A stretch of 64,000 bases of DNA, taken from positions 682,001-746,000 of the forward strand of contig NZ_JARQZP010000003.1 of the NCBI RefSeq assembly GCF_029589055.1. Direction: 5' to 3'. Of the stretch, positions 55,896 to 64,000 are shown piece after piece (position 1 is the stretch's first letter; the number at the start of each line of letters is the position of its first letter). The position numbers and the translations under genes are program-made. The DNA comes from Vibrio hannami (GTDB lineage Bacteria > Pseudomonadota > Gammaproteobacteria > Enterobacterales > Vibrionaceae). A model generated the notes under the pieces. The model was not told the origin of the DNA and did not search any database. It was given only the letters and a program-made list of their open reading frames with translations.

Positions 55896-56399
55896 ATGAA
55901 CAAGTTTACTAATTTGCTGGTGGCGTTATTGACCACTGTCTCTTTCCTTGCTGTTTCGGCGGAGGAAGTAGAGGATGAGAATAATCGAACTAAAGTCGCC
56001 CCTATTGTTGAGGAAATGGACAGCGATGGTGATGGATTAGTGTCAAAGGAGGAGTTTAATCAGTTTCGTCTTGGGGGCTCAGGGACGGTTTCACAGCAAG
56101 AAGGCGAACAAGAGGGTGATGATGATGAAAGTCAGATCGGTTTAAGTGCATTCGCCTCATTCGATAAAAATAAAGATGGCTTCGTCAGCCAAGATGAACT
56201 CAATGCACACGCGAAATACTCTAATCCAGGCAATGGAACCGGAGAGCTAAAAGCTCAGAAACAACAGTTGCTTTCAACCAATCAAGCAAGTAGTCAATCC
56301 AAATCGAGTAAAAAAAGCGGTGGAAACAGCAATAAAGGTGGCGGGAATAGTAATCGAGGCGGCGGCAGTAACAAGGGTGGCAAAGGAAAAGATAAGTAA
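55896..56399 (+). CDS. Secreted EF-hand calcium-binding protein
   Basis: The ATG at 55896 follows GGAG with normal spacing; an ATG four codons upstream is less likely. The 167-residue protein has a signal peptide, two EF-hand loops (DSDGDGLVSKEE and DKNKDGFVSQDE, with acidic residues at positions 1, 3, 5 and 12, bar an Asn in the second), and a Gly/Ser/Asn/Lys-rich tail with GGNSNKGGG repeats. It is a probable exported calcium-binding protein of unknown role. Confidence 0.82.
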   Translation: MNKFTNLLVALLTTVSFLAVSAEEVEDENNRTKVAPIVEEMDSDGDGLVSKEEFNQFRLGGSGTVSQQEGEQEGDDDESQIGLSAFASFDKNKDGFVSQDELNAHAKYSNPGNGTGELKAQKQQLLSTNQASSQSKSSKKSGGNSNKGGGNSNRGGGSNKGGKGKDK

Positions 56400-56404
56400 A
56401 AGAA

Positions 56405-56426
56405 AAGCCTCATAGAGTTGAGGCTT
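56405..56426 (+). terminator. Terminator
   Basis: AAGCCTCA/TGAGGCTT stem around TAGAGT just after the EF-hand gene, with only a weak T tail. Confidence 0.65.
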
Positions 56427-56682
56427 ACTCATCGTAACCGTTCAGCCAGGCATCATGACTTACCAGGTTTCAGAACACAGAGATAGTTTATCGGGCAAAA
56501 CTTTGGGATTGCGTACTCTGGGCTCTGGCACACTTCTAGACAGAAAGTATTTAGCGCTTCGGACGAAATTGACCCTTAAAATAACTTCTGCCAGCCCAAA
56601 TAGCAAAACTGCATCACTTTATATGATGCAGTTCGTGAACGAAAATGGACATTTTCATTAGTGGTCTTATACAAAAAAGTAC

Positions 56683-57627
56683 TCAATAAAAATTGTGTTG
56701 GTACTCTTGGATTGGCAAAGTCGTTATTTCCGCTGACTGCTCATTCGGATTAGCAATCTTAATCTGGTCGTATTGGATGGGGTCATCAACATAGGCGCTG
56801 CATGTAAAGGCAATGGTGTAGTTACCCGATGGAATAAAACCGAAATAATAGTCACCATTTTCCATGACCGAGACAGACGCATAAGGAACTACAAAACCCT
56901 CTGGTAGTTCTGAGTTATTAAGATAATCGTCATCAAGAGTATCAATATTATCAACTAACGCTGCTGCATTGTGGTCATGACCTTGGTATAGGTAAACAAC
57001 ATTACCACCATCATCACTACACGCTTCACCCTCACTAAATAAGGCAGGTTCGACATTGCCCCATATGGATGTAGCAGAGCCATTATCTACTATCTTCACA
57101 CCCTGTGGCTTCAGGTTATAACCACTATTATTTGTGTTGTTACCACGTAAAACCAAGGACTGCCGTAGATCAAATTCAATAGTGAAAGATTGAACAGTTT
57201 CCTCGGTGACTTCGAAACTGCCAAGCTGAAGTTTATTGCTTGGTACTTTTAAATCATGTTGTCCATTAGCCATCACCCAATTTAGATCTGCGTTTGGTTT
57301 GATGTGAATGATTAAGTTCTTGTAATGGCCTTTGGCAATACGTTCGTCAGAAAGAATTAACTTTGAATTACTACCTTGATGTTCGAGTAAATCAATCTGC
57401 TGGTAGTCGCTGTGTTCATTGGTATCCACTACATTGAGGAAATAGCGATGGCCGTTTTCGTGGATTAGCTCTAAGGCATCAAAGGCGACAACAACTTCGG
57501 TGGTGTCTTCTACAGGAGCATCTGAAACACTGAAAGAAACTAAGGCGGTGTTGTCTGAACCATCACTGCTATTGCACCCTAAAAGGGTCATCAGAAAAGT
57601 ACCAAGTGCCAGCCATTTCAATTTCAT
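56683..57627 (-). CDS. DUF4382 domain lipoprotein
   Basis: The 314-residue protein has a lipobox signal (LMTLLGCN) and a DUF4382 domain at about residues 28-175 (VSFSVSDAPVEDTTEVVVAF, then DLLEHQGSNSKLILSDERIA). Its C-terminal half resembles a carboxypeptidase-regulatory-like beta domain (NGDYYFGFIPSGNYTIAFTC). It is an envelope protein of unknown function. Its minus-strand promoter lies in 57628-57700. Confidence 0.82.
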   Translation of the reverse strand: MKLKWLALGTFLMTLLGCNSSDGSDNTALVSFSVSDAPVEDTTEVVVAFDALELIHENGHRYFLNVVDTNEHSDYQQIDLLEHQGSNSKLILSDERIAKGHYKNLIIHIKPNADLNWVMANGQHDLKVPSNKLQLGSFEVTEETVQSFTIEFDLRQSLVLRGNNTNNSGYNLKPQGVKIVDNGSATSIWGNVEPALFSEGEACSDDGGNVVYLYQGHDHNAAALVDNIDTLDDDYLNNSELPEGFVVPYASVSVMENGDYYFGFIPSGNYTIAFTCSAYVDDPIQYDQIKIANPNEQSAEITTLPIQEYQHNFY

Positions 57628-57986
57628 AGTTATTTACCAATCAGCATAAAATTGATCCGTAATATAGAGAGGTAATGTCAGCTCTAAATTAGCGAAATGT
57701 GTATTTCAGGAAAATAAACGAGGTGCAAATTCAACCAGTGAGAGAAAAAGTCTCAGAAAGTTCAAAATCAGTTAGATAAAGGCTCAGAAAAGGGGCAGGA
57801 AAAAATAGCTGAAAATAGCAAGAAACAGTGGAAATTTTGGGAGTAACGGCGTTTCTGCCGGAAAGATACAAAATACTTGTTATTTACTCTGTATCATTTG
57901 GGGTTTAGTTCGGCCACTGCCTGAACCGAACAGTGGTCGTATAAATAGTCGAATACTTAGAGGCTCATTCCATATGAACGCACTAG
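57628..57986. other. Intergenic region, no gene seen
   Basis: About 360 bases, with the DUF4382 promoter at the left side. No convincing frame, RNA gene or terminator was found. Confidence 0.5.
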
Positions 57987-58121
57987 TTACTCAGTAGCTT
58001 CATGCACAGCTTCTTTTGTGTCATTCCAAATTTTTGATGAATCGTCTTTGACCCCATCCCAAGTATTAGAGCAACCGGCAAAAAACAACGTGGTAGTGAT
58101 CAATAACAGGATTTTTTTCAT
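57987..58121 (-). CDS. Entericidin-like small lipoprotein
   Basis: A 44-residue frame starts MKKILLLITTTLFFAGCSNT, with the lipobox FFAGC, and continues WDGVKDDSSKIWNDTKEAVHEATE. Short helical tails with regularly spaced hydrophobic residues after a lipidated cysteine are typical of entericidin EcnA/B. A weak GAGG ribosome site lies upstream. Function is probably envelope-related and not proven. Confidence 0.75.
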   Translation of the reverse strand: MKKILLLITTTLFFAGCSNTWDGVKDDSSKIWNDTKEAVHEATE

Positions 58122-58726
58122 CTATATAACCTCAGAAAACGCATTTAAGTAAAATGATATCAAAATTCGGTCTTGATTCCACGATCGCTGAATCGCGTTT
58201 CAAAAGAAAGCTTCAACACTATTTGTTGAGGTAAGTCTCAACTCTACAAAATGAGATTGATAGTTATATTTCCGAGTCGACAAACTCTACTATTTGGACA
58301 TTTTTGAGCTTACGGCTTTGATAATGAAGGTGTATGCAGGCAACTTTTAGTACTGCTAATCACCGAACGAGACAACTTGATAAGGTGCCGTCAGTGAACG
58401 GAATTGGACATGAGCTTTCACGAACACCGTACGCTACCAGAAGTGATTTATGCAGAAAGTACGACTAAGAATTCAAAACTGACTTTACATTACTAAGCGA
58501 TATGAAGACTAGCCTTAAACTTCTCGAACTCAATCAAGGCTGCCTCATTTTCGTATGCTGAATCGACCAACCTACTTCTGGTACGTATCAGTTGGACACC
58601 ATAAAGTTAGTAGACTTTTATCTCTCAAATTCGTTGCTCTCTAGCATTAATTTCTCAGTATCCAATTTGCATTTAGAACTACGGATTGAAAAAGTTTAAG
58701 ACTAGTGCATAAAACTGAATCCAGTA
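58122..58726. other. Intergenic region with a gene remnant
   Basis: About 600 bases. On the minus strand 58495-58605 holds a ~37-codon open piece without a start (RTRSRLVDSAYENEAALIEF, then EKFKASLHIA and a stop) that looks like the end of a lost gene. GTTGGACACC near 58591 resembles some IS3-type ends. Nothing else is convincing. Confidence 0.4.
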
Positions 58727-59617
58727 TCAAAACAAATGTTTTTTTGCATAATCATTAATGACCTCCTTCAGCAATGTGATGATAGGGTTTCTCTCGCCTG
58801 ATGGCGTATGAAAAGTACATATATTAACGTTGTAGTTGCTAACGAGCTCTTTTACCTCTATCCGTTGAATGTCAGACACAGCTTCATACTGCCTAGCTGT
58901 TTCTTCCGGTAACACTGCCCACCCCTGCCTTTTTAGTAGACAGATAAGGACATCATTGCTGCTAACCAAGTGATAATGCGGTGATACCTTACTGTTGGGT
59001 AGCTCTGCTAGATAGTGATTTTCAACAATATACTGTTTTTCTAATTGCAAATCGCTGAGCTGTACTTGAGTTTTATTGGCAAGAGGGCTTTGCGTTCCCA
59101 CGTACACACCAAAGCGCATTGCGCCCAAATTGGTAAAAATCACAGGGCCTTCGGGCAATACGCGGTTGAGCACAGGCATCAAAGCAAGATGCGCCTTATT
59201 ATTGCTCAGGTCGGTAATGGCTTCCTGGCGATTTCTCAGTAGCCAGTGAAACCGGACATGCGGGAAAACATCAGCAACTTTAGTTTCGACTTCTGCAATC
59301 AAACTCGTTGGGATCATTGCATCATAGTAAATATTTACGGACGATAACTCATCATCAAACGAGGTAGCGGCTTCGGCACTAAACTCTCTCAGTTGATGGT
59401 TTATAACCAGTGCCCTGGGATACAGCTTATGTGCGGTTTCTGTTGGGGTAGCGCTTTTACCAACAATATCAAATAACGGAACACCAATCGTATCTTCCAT
59501 CGCTGCGATATGCTCACGTACTGTTGAACGATCGCGCCGTAGTTTTCTTGCCCCAGCACTATACGAACCGTTCTCGTAAACGGCGCAGAAACAGCAAACT
59601 TGGTCGTATGTGAACAT
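58727..59617 (-). CDS. LysR-family transcriptional regulator
   Basis: The ATG at 59617 follows CTGGAAGTT; an ATG eight codons upstream has no site. The 296-residue protein has the LysR helix-turn-helix (AVYENGSYSAGARKLRRDRS, then VREHIAAMEDTIGVPLFDIV) and a ligand-binding domain. It probably acts on the esterase gene or its own promoter, since no divergent gene is present. The effector is unknown. Confidence 0.88.
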   Translation of the reverse strand: MFTYDQVCCFCAVYENGSYSAGARKLRRDRSTVREHIAAMEDTIGVPLFDIVGKSATPTETAHKLYPRALVINHQLREFSAEAATSFDDELSSVNIYYDAMIPTSLIAEVETKVADVFPHVRFHWLLRNRQEAITDLSNNKAHLALMPVLNRVLPEGPVIFTNLGAMRFGVYVGTQSPLANKTQVQLSDLQLEKQYIVENHYLAELPNSKVSPHYHLVSSNDVLICLLKRQGWAVLPEETARQYEAVSDIQRIEVKELVSNYNVNICTFHTPSGERNPIITLLKEVINDYAKKHLF

Positions 59618-59728
59618 AGTAACTTCCAGGGTTTCTTTCATCGATTAAGGCAACAAGCTATTTTGTTTAGAGCCTTATTGCCGTGAAATCTGTGAACTTT
59701 GGCTCAATTATAGCGTGAAAATGATAAA

Positions 59729-59746
59729 AGCCTCCTATTGGAGGCT
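59729..59746 (-). terminator. Terminator of the esterase gene
   Basis: AGCCTCC/GGAGGCT stem around a 4-base loop with a following T-rich stretch on the minus strand, just after the esterase gene. Confidence 0.78.
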
Positions 59747-59755
59747 AAAAGACAA

Positions 59756-60757
59756 TCACTTGCGTTTAAGTACTTCATTGAGAAACTCGATCGAGCGTTG
59801 CTCAACTGACATTTGACTGCCGTCAGATCCTAGGCTAGTTACTCCCGACGGATAGAAATGGCCATGGCTCGGAATCCAGTTAAATGAGTAGTCAGCATTG
59901 AGCGAACTCAGCTTTTTGATAAATGGTTTTAGTTCCATATCTACAACTGGATAGTCATTTTGTGCGAGGAAAAATAGGCCTGGAGGCAGTTCACTCTCTT
60001 CATCAATTAGCTTATCCATATTAAATACCGACGGATAACCAGAGTTGGCAATTACTGCTGCAACGTCTTCTTGCATGCCATAGGCCACATTAATGGAGGT
60101 CACAGCACCTGCAGAAAACCCACCCAACGCAATAAGGTCAGGGTCGATATTGTACGTCGCGTTCTCTGCTTTTACATGATGTAGTGCTGTTCGGAGATCT
60201 TCAGCGGCGGCTACCACCGCATTTCTCATGATCTCCACCACATTGTCCTCCGTAAACAGCTCTAATCCCATTTGTGAGCGAATAACATTGCCCTGATGGA
60301 TGGCCTCAGGTGTTTGGAAGAAGTCGAGTAACAGATCATTACTATAGTGTTCGTTCATATCGATAACAGGGTTGTCTGGGGCAACACGGTACTTGATAGT
60401 GAATACTACATAGCCTTCTTCAGCATAACGCATCGCATACTGACTCATGGTTGTCGTTTGTCCGCCAATTCCAACATAAGGAATACGCGGATTTCCGCGG
60501 TGAAAAGAACCACCGTGAGTTAGGATAATTGCAGGCAATGGTTCATCTGTCATTTCTACCGGAGAGTAGACATCCATAGTCAGGTCCATCATGGTATTTT
60601 CATTCTCAGCCATCACTGCACCTTGGCCATAAGTTACATCAGTAATGACGTCATACCGCACGACGTCGACAGTACCTTCAGTGTAATAAGAAGCCTGAGC
60701 AGTGACTGCATATACGGTACATCCGAGCATCAACGTTGCTATAAGTTTGTTTTTCAT
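59756..60757 (-). CDS. Exported alpha/beta-hydrolase (esterase)
   Basis: The 333-residue protein follows AGGAAA and has a signal peptide (to about residue 22, TAQA). It has the oxyanion-hole HGGSFHRGNP, the nucleophile motif GGFSAGAVTS and a late histidine (SHGHFYP). It should be a periplasmic or secreted carboxylesterase of the BD-FAE/esterase-lipase type. The substrate is unknown. It precedes a LysR gene in the same direction. Confidence 0.86.
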   Translation of the reverse strand: MKNKLIATLMLGCTVYAVTAQASYYTEGTVDVVRYDVITDVTYGQGAVMAENENTMMDLTMDVYSPVEMTDEPLPAIILTHGGSFHRGNPRIPYVGIGGQTTTMSQYAMRYAEEGYVVFTIKYRVAPDNPVIDMNEHYSNDLLLDFFQTPEAIHQGNVIRSQMGLELFTEDNVVEIMRNAVVAAAEDLRTALHHVKAENATYNIDPDLIALGGFSAGAVTSINVAYGMQEDVAAVIANSGYPSVFNMDKLIDEESELPPGLFFLAQNDYPVVDMELKPFIKKLSSLNADYSFNWIPSHGHFYPSGVTSLGSDGSQMSVEQRSIEFLNEVLKRK

Positions 60758-61035
60758 ATCTTGTTTCCTGAATTTGGGGTTCTGTGTAGAGTTGGCAGTA
60801 CACTCTGTCTCATCGATTCACTACAGAACTTGGTAATTGCGTCAAATATGCTCCCTACGGATTTAAATGCCTCATCAATGTCCCTTGATGAAATACCAGT
60901 ATAGAGCGACCTTTTCCCCACAAAAAATCACATATGGGGGGAATTACCCCGATTAATTTAAAGGTAGCCTAGTAAAGCCTAAGACATGTAGACGCTCTTT
61001 ATGGTGATTATGCGACTGAACCATAAAGAGAAAAC
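60758..61035. other. Intergenic region between the esterase and IS relics
   Basis: About 280 bases with the esterase promoter on the minus strand. No gene is apparent. Confidence 0.45.
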
Positions 61036-61152
61036 ATGATTAAAGGGAGTTGCGATACCGACGAGTTTAAACTAGAGGCGGGCAAACATGTCATACAACA
61101 CGGCTACTCCTCATCAAGGATACCGCTCGAACAGGGATATCAAGAAAGATAG
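61036..61152 (+). pseudogene. Relic of an IS3-type transposase OrfA
   Basis: A 38-codon fragment reads DTDEFKLEAGKHVIQHGYSS, resembling the start of IS3-family OrfA (DEFKLEAVKLVxExGYS). It then degenerates and stops. It is too short to act. Confidence 0.5.
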
Positions 61153-61192
61153 AGTATCGAAGCTTGTGATGATCCAGCTTATTTTAGACAAC

Positions 61193-61273
61193 CTAAGCCC
61201 CTAATGCATAGGCTTCAGCAGGGGTTTTCATCTTAAGCGCCTGGTGTGGGTATCGACTTCCGCTTGACCAGAA
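61193..61273 (-). pseudogene. Relic of an IS3-type transposase OrfB C-terminus
   Basis: A 26-codon fragment on the minus strand reads RYPHQALKMKTPAEAYALGA, close to the C-terminal RPHQALxMKTPAEAY of IS3-family transposases. It lies opposite in direction to the OrfA relic 40 bases away, so the two come from separate or rearranged insertions. Confidence 0.6.
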
Positions 61274-61950
61274 CACCTCACTCCATTGCGAGTGAGGATT
61301 TTGTTTTCACCTGACAAAAACTTCTTGTCTCGGGCAATGTATTGCCATCACTGAACATAGTGTGCATAAATTACGTACCGCTAGAGCTCAAAACAGAATG
61401 GCGAATATATAAGCATGGTGGCAGAAAATAGTCCAAAATCTTTCACGGAAGGCAACTTGTGTATCGGTGCAGTTCTTCTTTTTGCGGTACAAAAGTTATT
61501 CGAAGGGTAGATTGCAACCTATGTTCCCAAATCATTTGTATCCCTTTGCGATTTATCTCCTAAAGGAAGCTGCATAATTATGCGAGCATGGCTCAGGGTT
61601 AGAAATGTTAATGGGTAAACGTTTTTGGGAGATTCCGTTCACCACACAGCTAGTTGCAACCATGAGCAAAAGTACGGTGATTTCAGTGGCACGATTTGCC
61701 ACTGAGTAATTGCGTTAACACCGAATGGGGCAAAACTTACTTAGAGTGGAAGCACTAAATTGCTAATGTCCCACTGTGTGCCAGAAAGCTTGGTAATTAA
61801 GGTACGACAGAATCGCTTGGTGATCACAAGCCTTAGAGCCATCGTTCTAAAACGCTTCTGAAAAAATATAGCGTTATGAGATCGTTCTCTGGGATAGATG
61901 CTTTTTTTAATTGGCATAAAGCCGGTTCTTAGTAGTAAATAGCAAAAAAT
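61274..61950. other. Intergenic region, no gene seen
   Basis: About 680 bases with a small hairpin CCTCACT...AGTGAGG near 61286-61308. Open pieces here lack starts or known homology. It is probably degraded mobile-element DNA. Confidence 0.4.
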
Positions 61951-61981
61951 GCCCGTGACGCTCTCCGGCATAATCACGGGC
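61951..61981 (-). terminator. Terminator-like hairpin after the oxidoreductase gene
   Basis: GCCCGTGA and TCACGGGC form an 8-base stem around a 15-base loop, with an A/T-rich flank on the minus strand. It is about 125 bases after the flavodoxin-fold gene. Confidence 0.55.
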
Positions 61982-62104
61982 TTTAAGGCTATTTTCTGTT
62001 TCAGTTAAACCAGAGTCGCTCTTATAAACGCGCCAATTGGGGCAATTTCATCCAGTGTACTCATACTGAACCGCAGAGATTAGAACGGTTTGCGATGAAT
62101 GGAT

Positions 62105-63046
62105 TTATACCGCAGCCACCTCATAACTATGAATAGTAAACTTACCCTCTTCATCAATCGATACCGTCCAGTTTTCGTTGAGCAGCTGATTGATACTCTC
62201 ACCATTAGTCATGTCACCCTGAGCACGGATACGTATTTCAGCGTCAAACTTGTCACCAGCTGACTTAATAGACGTTTGCTCAATAAGGTGTTTAACACCC
62301 GGTTTAAATATGGTCAGCAGAGACTTATACCAGTCATTAAATCCTGCGCTCCCCATATATGAACCGTTTGGATCGGTAAGTTCGATATTTTCTGCAATAT
62401 GACCTAAGAAATAACTGTTATCTTCAGGAAGTTGATCAAACTGACTAAACCACTGCTTCACGAACAGATCGAACTTCGCTTCGGTTGAGTTTGAAAGTTC
62501 ATCAATCTTAGCTAGCAGACGATCAGCGTGATCGGCTGCACGTCCTTCTACATCTTCCTGAGTATTGTAAACACCAGGAATATAAACCATTCTGTGAGTA
62601 TAAACCGGTGGCTGATACACCATACCTGCAAGGTAGCAAAGTTGCTGAAGCGGACGCGCCAGTTCCTCGATGGTAAAGTGGTTATAGCCTAGTGGATCAT
62701 AAGACTCTTCCGGACCACCAACAGTGAAAGAAAGGATAAAATGTTTGTTCTTCAGCTTGTCACCTTCCGGGCCGAATGCGAAGTTAAATGCAAACACATC
62801 ATCAATCCACTTTTTAAGTAACGCCGGGACTGAGTACCAGTAGTATGGATACTGGAAAACAATAACGTCAGCATCAACCAGCGCGTTTTGCTCAGCTTCG
62901 ATATCGATCTTGTAATCAGGGTACAGCGTATCCAGACGGCGAATATCAATGCTTTCTACACTTTGCTGTAGCTTGTTCAGAATAACTTTATTTGTCCAGG
63001 ACTCATCCAGATTAGGGTGACCGGAAATAACAACGACTTTGCTCAT
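62105..63046 (-). CDS. Flavodoxin-fold NAD(P)H oxidoreductase fused to a SnoaL-like domain
   Basis: The 313-residue protein starts behind GGAGTT (ATG at 63046). Residues 1-185 are a Flavodoxin_2/KefF-type quinone reductase (VVVISGHPNLDESWTNKVIL, FQYPYYWYSVPALLKKWIDD, FTVGGPEESYDPLGYNHFTI). The C-terminal ~125 residues (about 190-313) resemble a SnoaL/NTF2-like domain (FDLFVKQWFSQFDQLPEDNS through GESINQLLNENWTVSI). Usual family members lack this tail. A LysR gene is divergent and probably regulates it. Confidence 0.85.
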   Translation of the reverse strand: MSKVVVISGHPNLDESWTNKVILNKLQQSVESIDIRRLDTLYPDYKIDIEAEQNALVDADVIVFQYPYYWYSVPALLKKWIDDVFAFNFAFGPEGDKLKNKHFILSFTVGGPEESYDPLGYNHFTIEELARPLQQLCYLAGMVYQPPVYTHRMVYIPGVYNTQEDVEGRAADHADRLLAKIDELSNSTEAKFDLFVKQWFSQFDQLPEDNSYFLGHIAENIELTDPNGSYMGSAGFNDWYKSLLTIFKPGVKHLIEQTSIKSAGDKFDAEIRIRAQGDMTNGESINQLLNENWTVSIDEEGKFTIHSYEVAAV

Positions 63047-63138
63047 ATTAACTCCAGAGGTAAATGTATAATCTCAACCTATGCGCACATTCTAGTCCTT
63101 CAACTGATTAAAACTAGATGATACAGACCTAATAGACT

Positions 63139-63155
63139 GTTAGGATAAATCTAAC
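63139..63155. promoter_or_regulatory. LysR-type operator between the oxidoreductase and LysR genes
   Basis: GTTAG-GATAAAT-CTAAC is an inverted repeat of the T-N11-A kind used by LysR regulators. It lies between the divergent starts, 20 bases before the LysR ATG. Confidence 0.45.
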
Positions 63156-63174
63156 AATAAATGGAGAGGTCAAT

Positions 63175-64000
63175 ATGAAAGGTGCCGGAGCAAGCTATAA
63201 CCAGATCGTCATTTTCCACACGATTGCAAATGAAGGCAGCATTCGTGGTGCGGCAAGAAAACTGGAAATGGCAGCGCCTTCAATTAGCCAATCGCTAAAG
63301 CTGCTGGAAAGCAAACTTGATGTCCCTCTGTTCAACCGATCTACCCGCCAAATGAGTCTGACCGAAGCCGGTAAGTTTCTGCTGAAGAATACTACCGAAG
63401 CAATAGCAACACTGGACTACGCTCTTGAAGGGGTACATGACCTATCCCACGCCCCGTCTGGCAAGGTGAGTATGACGGTTCCCCGCTTTGTTTATCAGAG
63501 TGTCTTACGTCCGATTTTTCCTGAGTTCTGTCGGCTATACCCTGAAATCGAACTGGAGATATCTGTCTCGGATTCCGCCATCGATATCATCAAAGAAGGT
63601 ATCGATATTGGTATCCGTTTTGGAAATCTGATTGAAGAGGGTGTTGTCGCCCGCAAACTGACACCACCAATCCCAGAAGCGCTGTTTGTATCACCAGAAT
63701 ATATGGAGCAGAACGGTATTCCTGAAACCCCTCAGGATCTGGAGCAGCACCGGCTAATCCAGTATCGCTTTGGAACCTCAAACCGACTTGCACCGCTGTA
63801 TCTAAAGCAGGATAACAGCACCATCACCGTTGAGATGCCTCTGGCTATGATAGTAAACGACACTGATATTAGCGTTGATGCCGCACTGGAAGGCATTGGT
63901 ATGGGACGATTTCTCGCCCCGCTGGTGGAAAACCATTTTCAGGAAGGTAATTTAATTCCGGTTCTAAAGCCTTATTGGCATGAAGTGCCTGGCTTATATG
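63175..64000 (+). CDS. LysR-family transcriptional regulator (partial, cut at window end)
   Basis: The frame starts at 63175 behind GGAGAGG and runs open to the last base, about 275 residues. It has the LysR helix-turn-helix (EGSIRGAARKLEMAAPSISQ, then SLKLLESKLDVPLFNRSTRQ) and most of the substrate-binding domain (GKVSMTVPRFVYQSVLRPIF, GIDIGIRFGNLIEEGVVARK). It is divergent from the flavodoxin-fold oxidoreductase gene, the classical LysR arrangement. The C-terminal end lies beyond the window. Confidence 0.92.
   Translation, partial: MKGAGASYNQIVIFHTIANEGSIRGAARKLEMAAPSISQSLKLLESKLDVPLFNRSTRQMSLTEAGKFLLKNTTEAIATLDYALEGVHDLSHAPSGKVSMTVPRFVYQSVLRPIFPEFCRLYPEIELEISVSDSAIDIIKEGIDIGIRFGNLIEEGVVARKLTPPIPEALFVSPEYMEQNGIPETPQDLEQHRLIQYRFGTSNRLAPLYLKQDNSTITVEMPLAMIVNDTDISVDAALEGIGMGRFLAPLVENHFQEGNLIPVLKPYWHEVPGLY

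Noticed and set aside
56455..56661. 68-codon open frame between the EF-hand and DUF4382 genes
   Set aside because: It has no ribosome site, a composition unlike a protein and no recognisable motif, and it lies between a terminator and a convergent gene.
61741..61977. 78-codon open frame on the minus strand near the terminator hairpin
   Set aside because: It overlaps the terminator-like hairpin, has no clear ribosome site and no homology I can recognise; a degraded transposase piece is as likely.

Overview
The window looks like part of a Vibrio genome, probably the terminus region of its second chromosome. The evidence is gene content and order. The vxrABCDE two-component locus sits beside pntAB. 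A ddl / DUF3319 / yciH block, fabV, pxpABC and filamentous vibriophage genes are also present. A dif-like XerCD site lies at 26620-26647, and a perfect match to the E. coli matS (MatP-binding) consensus lies at 14613-14625. From memory, V. cholerae has vxr, pnt, yciH and ddl as near neighbours on chromosome II, so the 9.3-kb prophage here appears to split that conserved block at dif. The species cannot be fixed from this sequence.

Layout. 1-6.8 kb: anaerobic ribonucleotide reductase (nrdD end, nrdG), a LuxR-type regulator, a secreted-protein/calcium-binding-lipoprotein pair, an aromatic aminotransferase and a retropepsin-like lipoprotein. 6.8-16.6 kb: cutA, a DnaJ-related protein, an ABC-class ATPase, a GAF/GGDEF/EAL protein, fabV, tesA and a ybbA-ybbP exporter. 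16.7-26.5 kb: a zinc-ribbon-like protein, the 5-oxoprolinase operon pxpABC, a possible 24-residue membrane peptide, a Pat-type protein acetyltransferase, a SPOR lipoprotein, ddl, a tyrosine-recombinase-like gene, a DUF3319 gene and yciH. 26.6-35.9 kb: a filamentous (inovirus, CTX/VGJ-like) prophage between two XerCD sites. 36-53.7 kb: a Tat-exported protein, vxrEDCBA, pntBA, a HlyU-like/ComFB/diguanylate cyclase cluster, a cold-shock protein, modABC, an outer-membrane protein and a MATE pump. 53.7-64 kb: an accessory stretch with a P4-type integrase, EF-hand and DUF4382 proteins, an entericidin-like lipoprotein, LysR regulators, an esterase, transposase relics and a flavodoxin-fold oxidoreductase.

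The best candidate for a new system is the two-gene cargo of the prophage at 32856-35159. It joins a protein with a DGQHR/DUF262-like DGMQR motif to a protein with a C-terminal HEPN-like Rx4H motif. It lies between zot and the phage origin-like hairpins, a usual place for cargo genes. I recognise no named system; a defence or superinfection-exclusion role is an inference from motifs and position.

Five genes (fabV, ybbA, pxpB, zot, vxrA) appear to be broken by single-base shifts, several of them in homopolymer runs. So many lesions in otherwise intact, usually conserved genes suggest base-calling errors at least as much as true pseudogenes.
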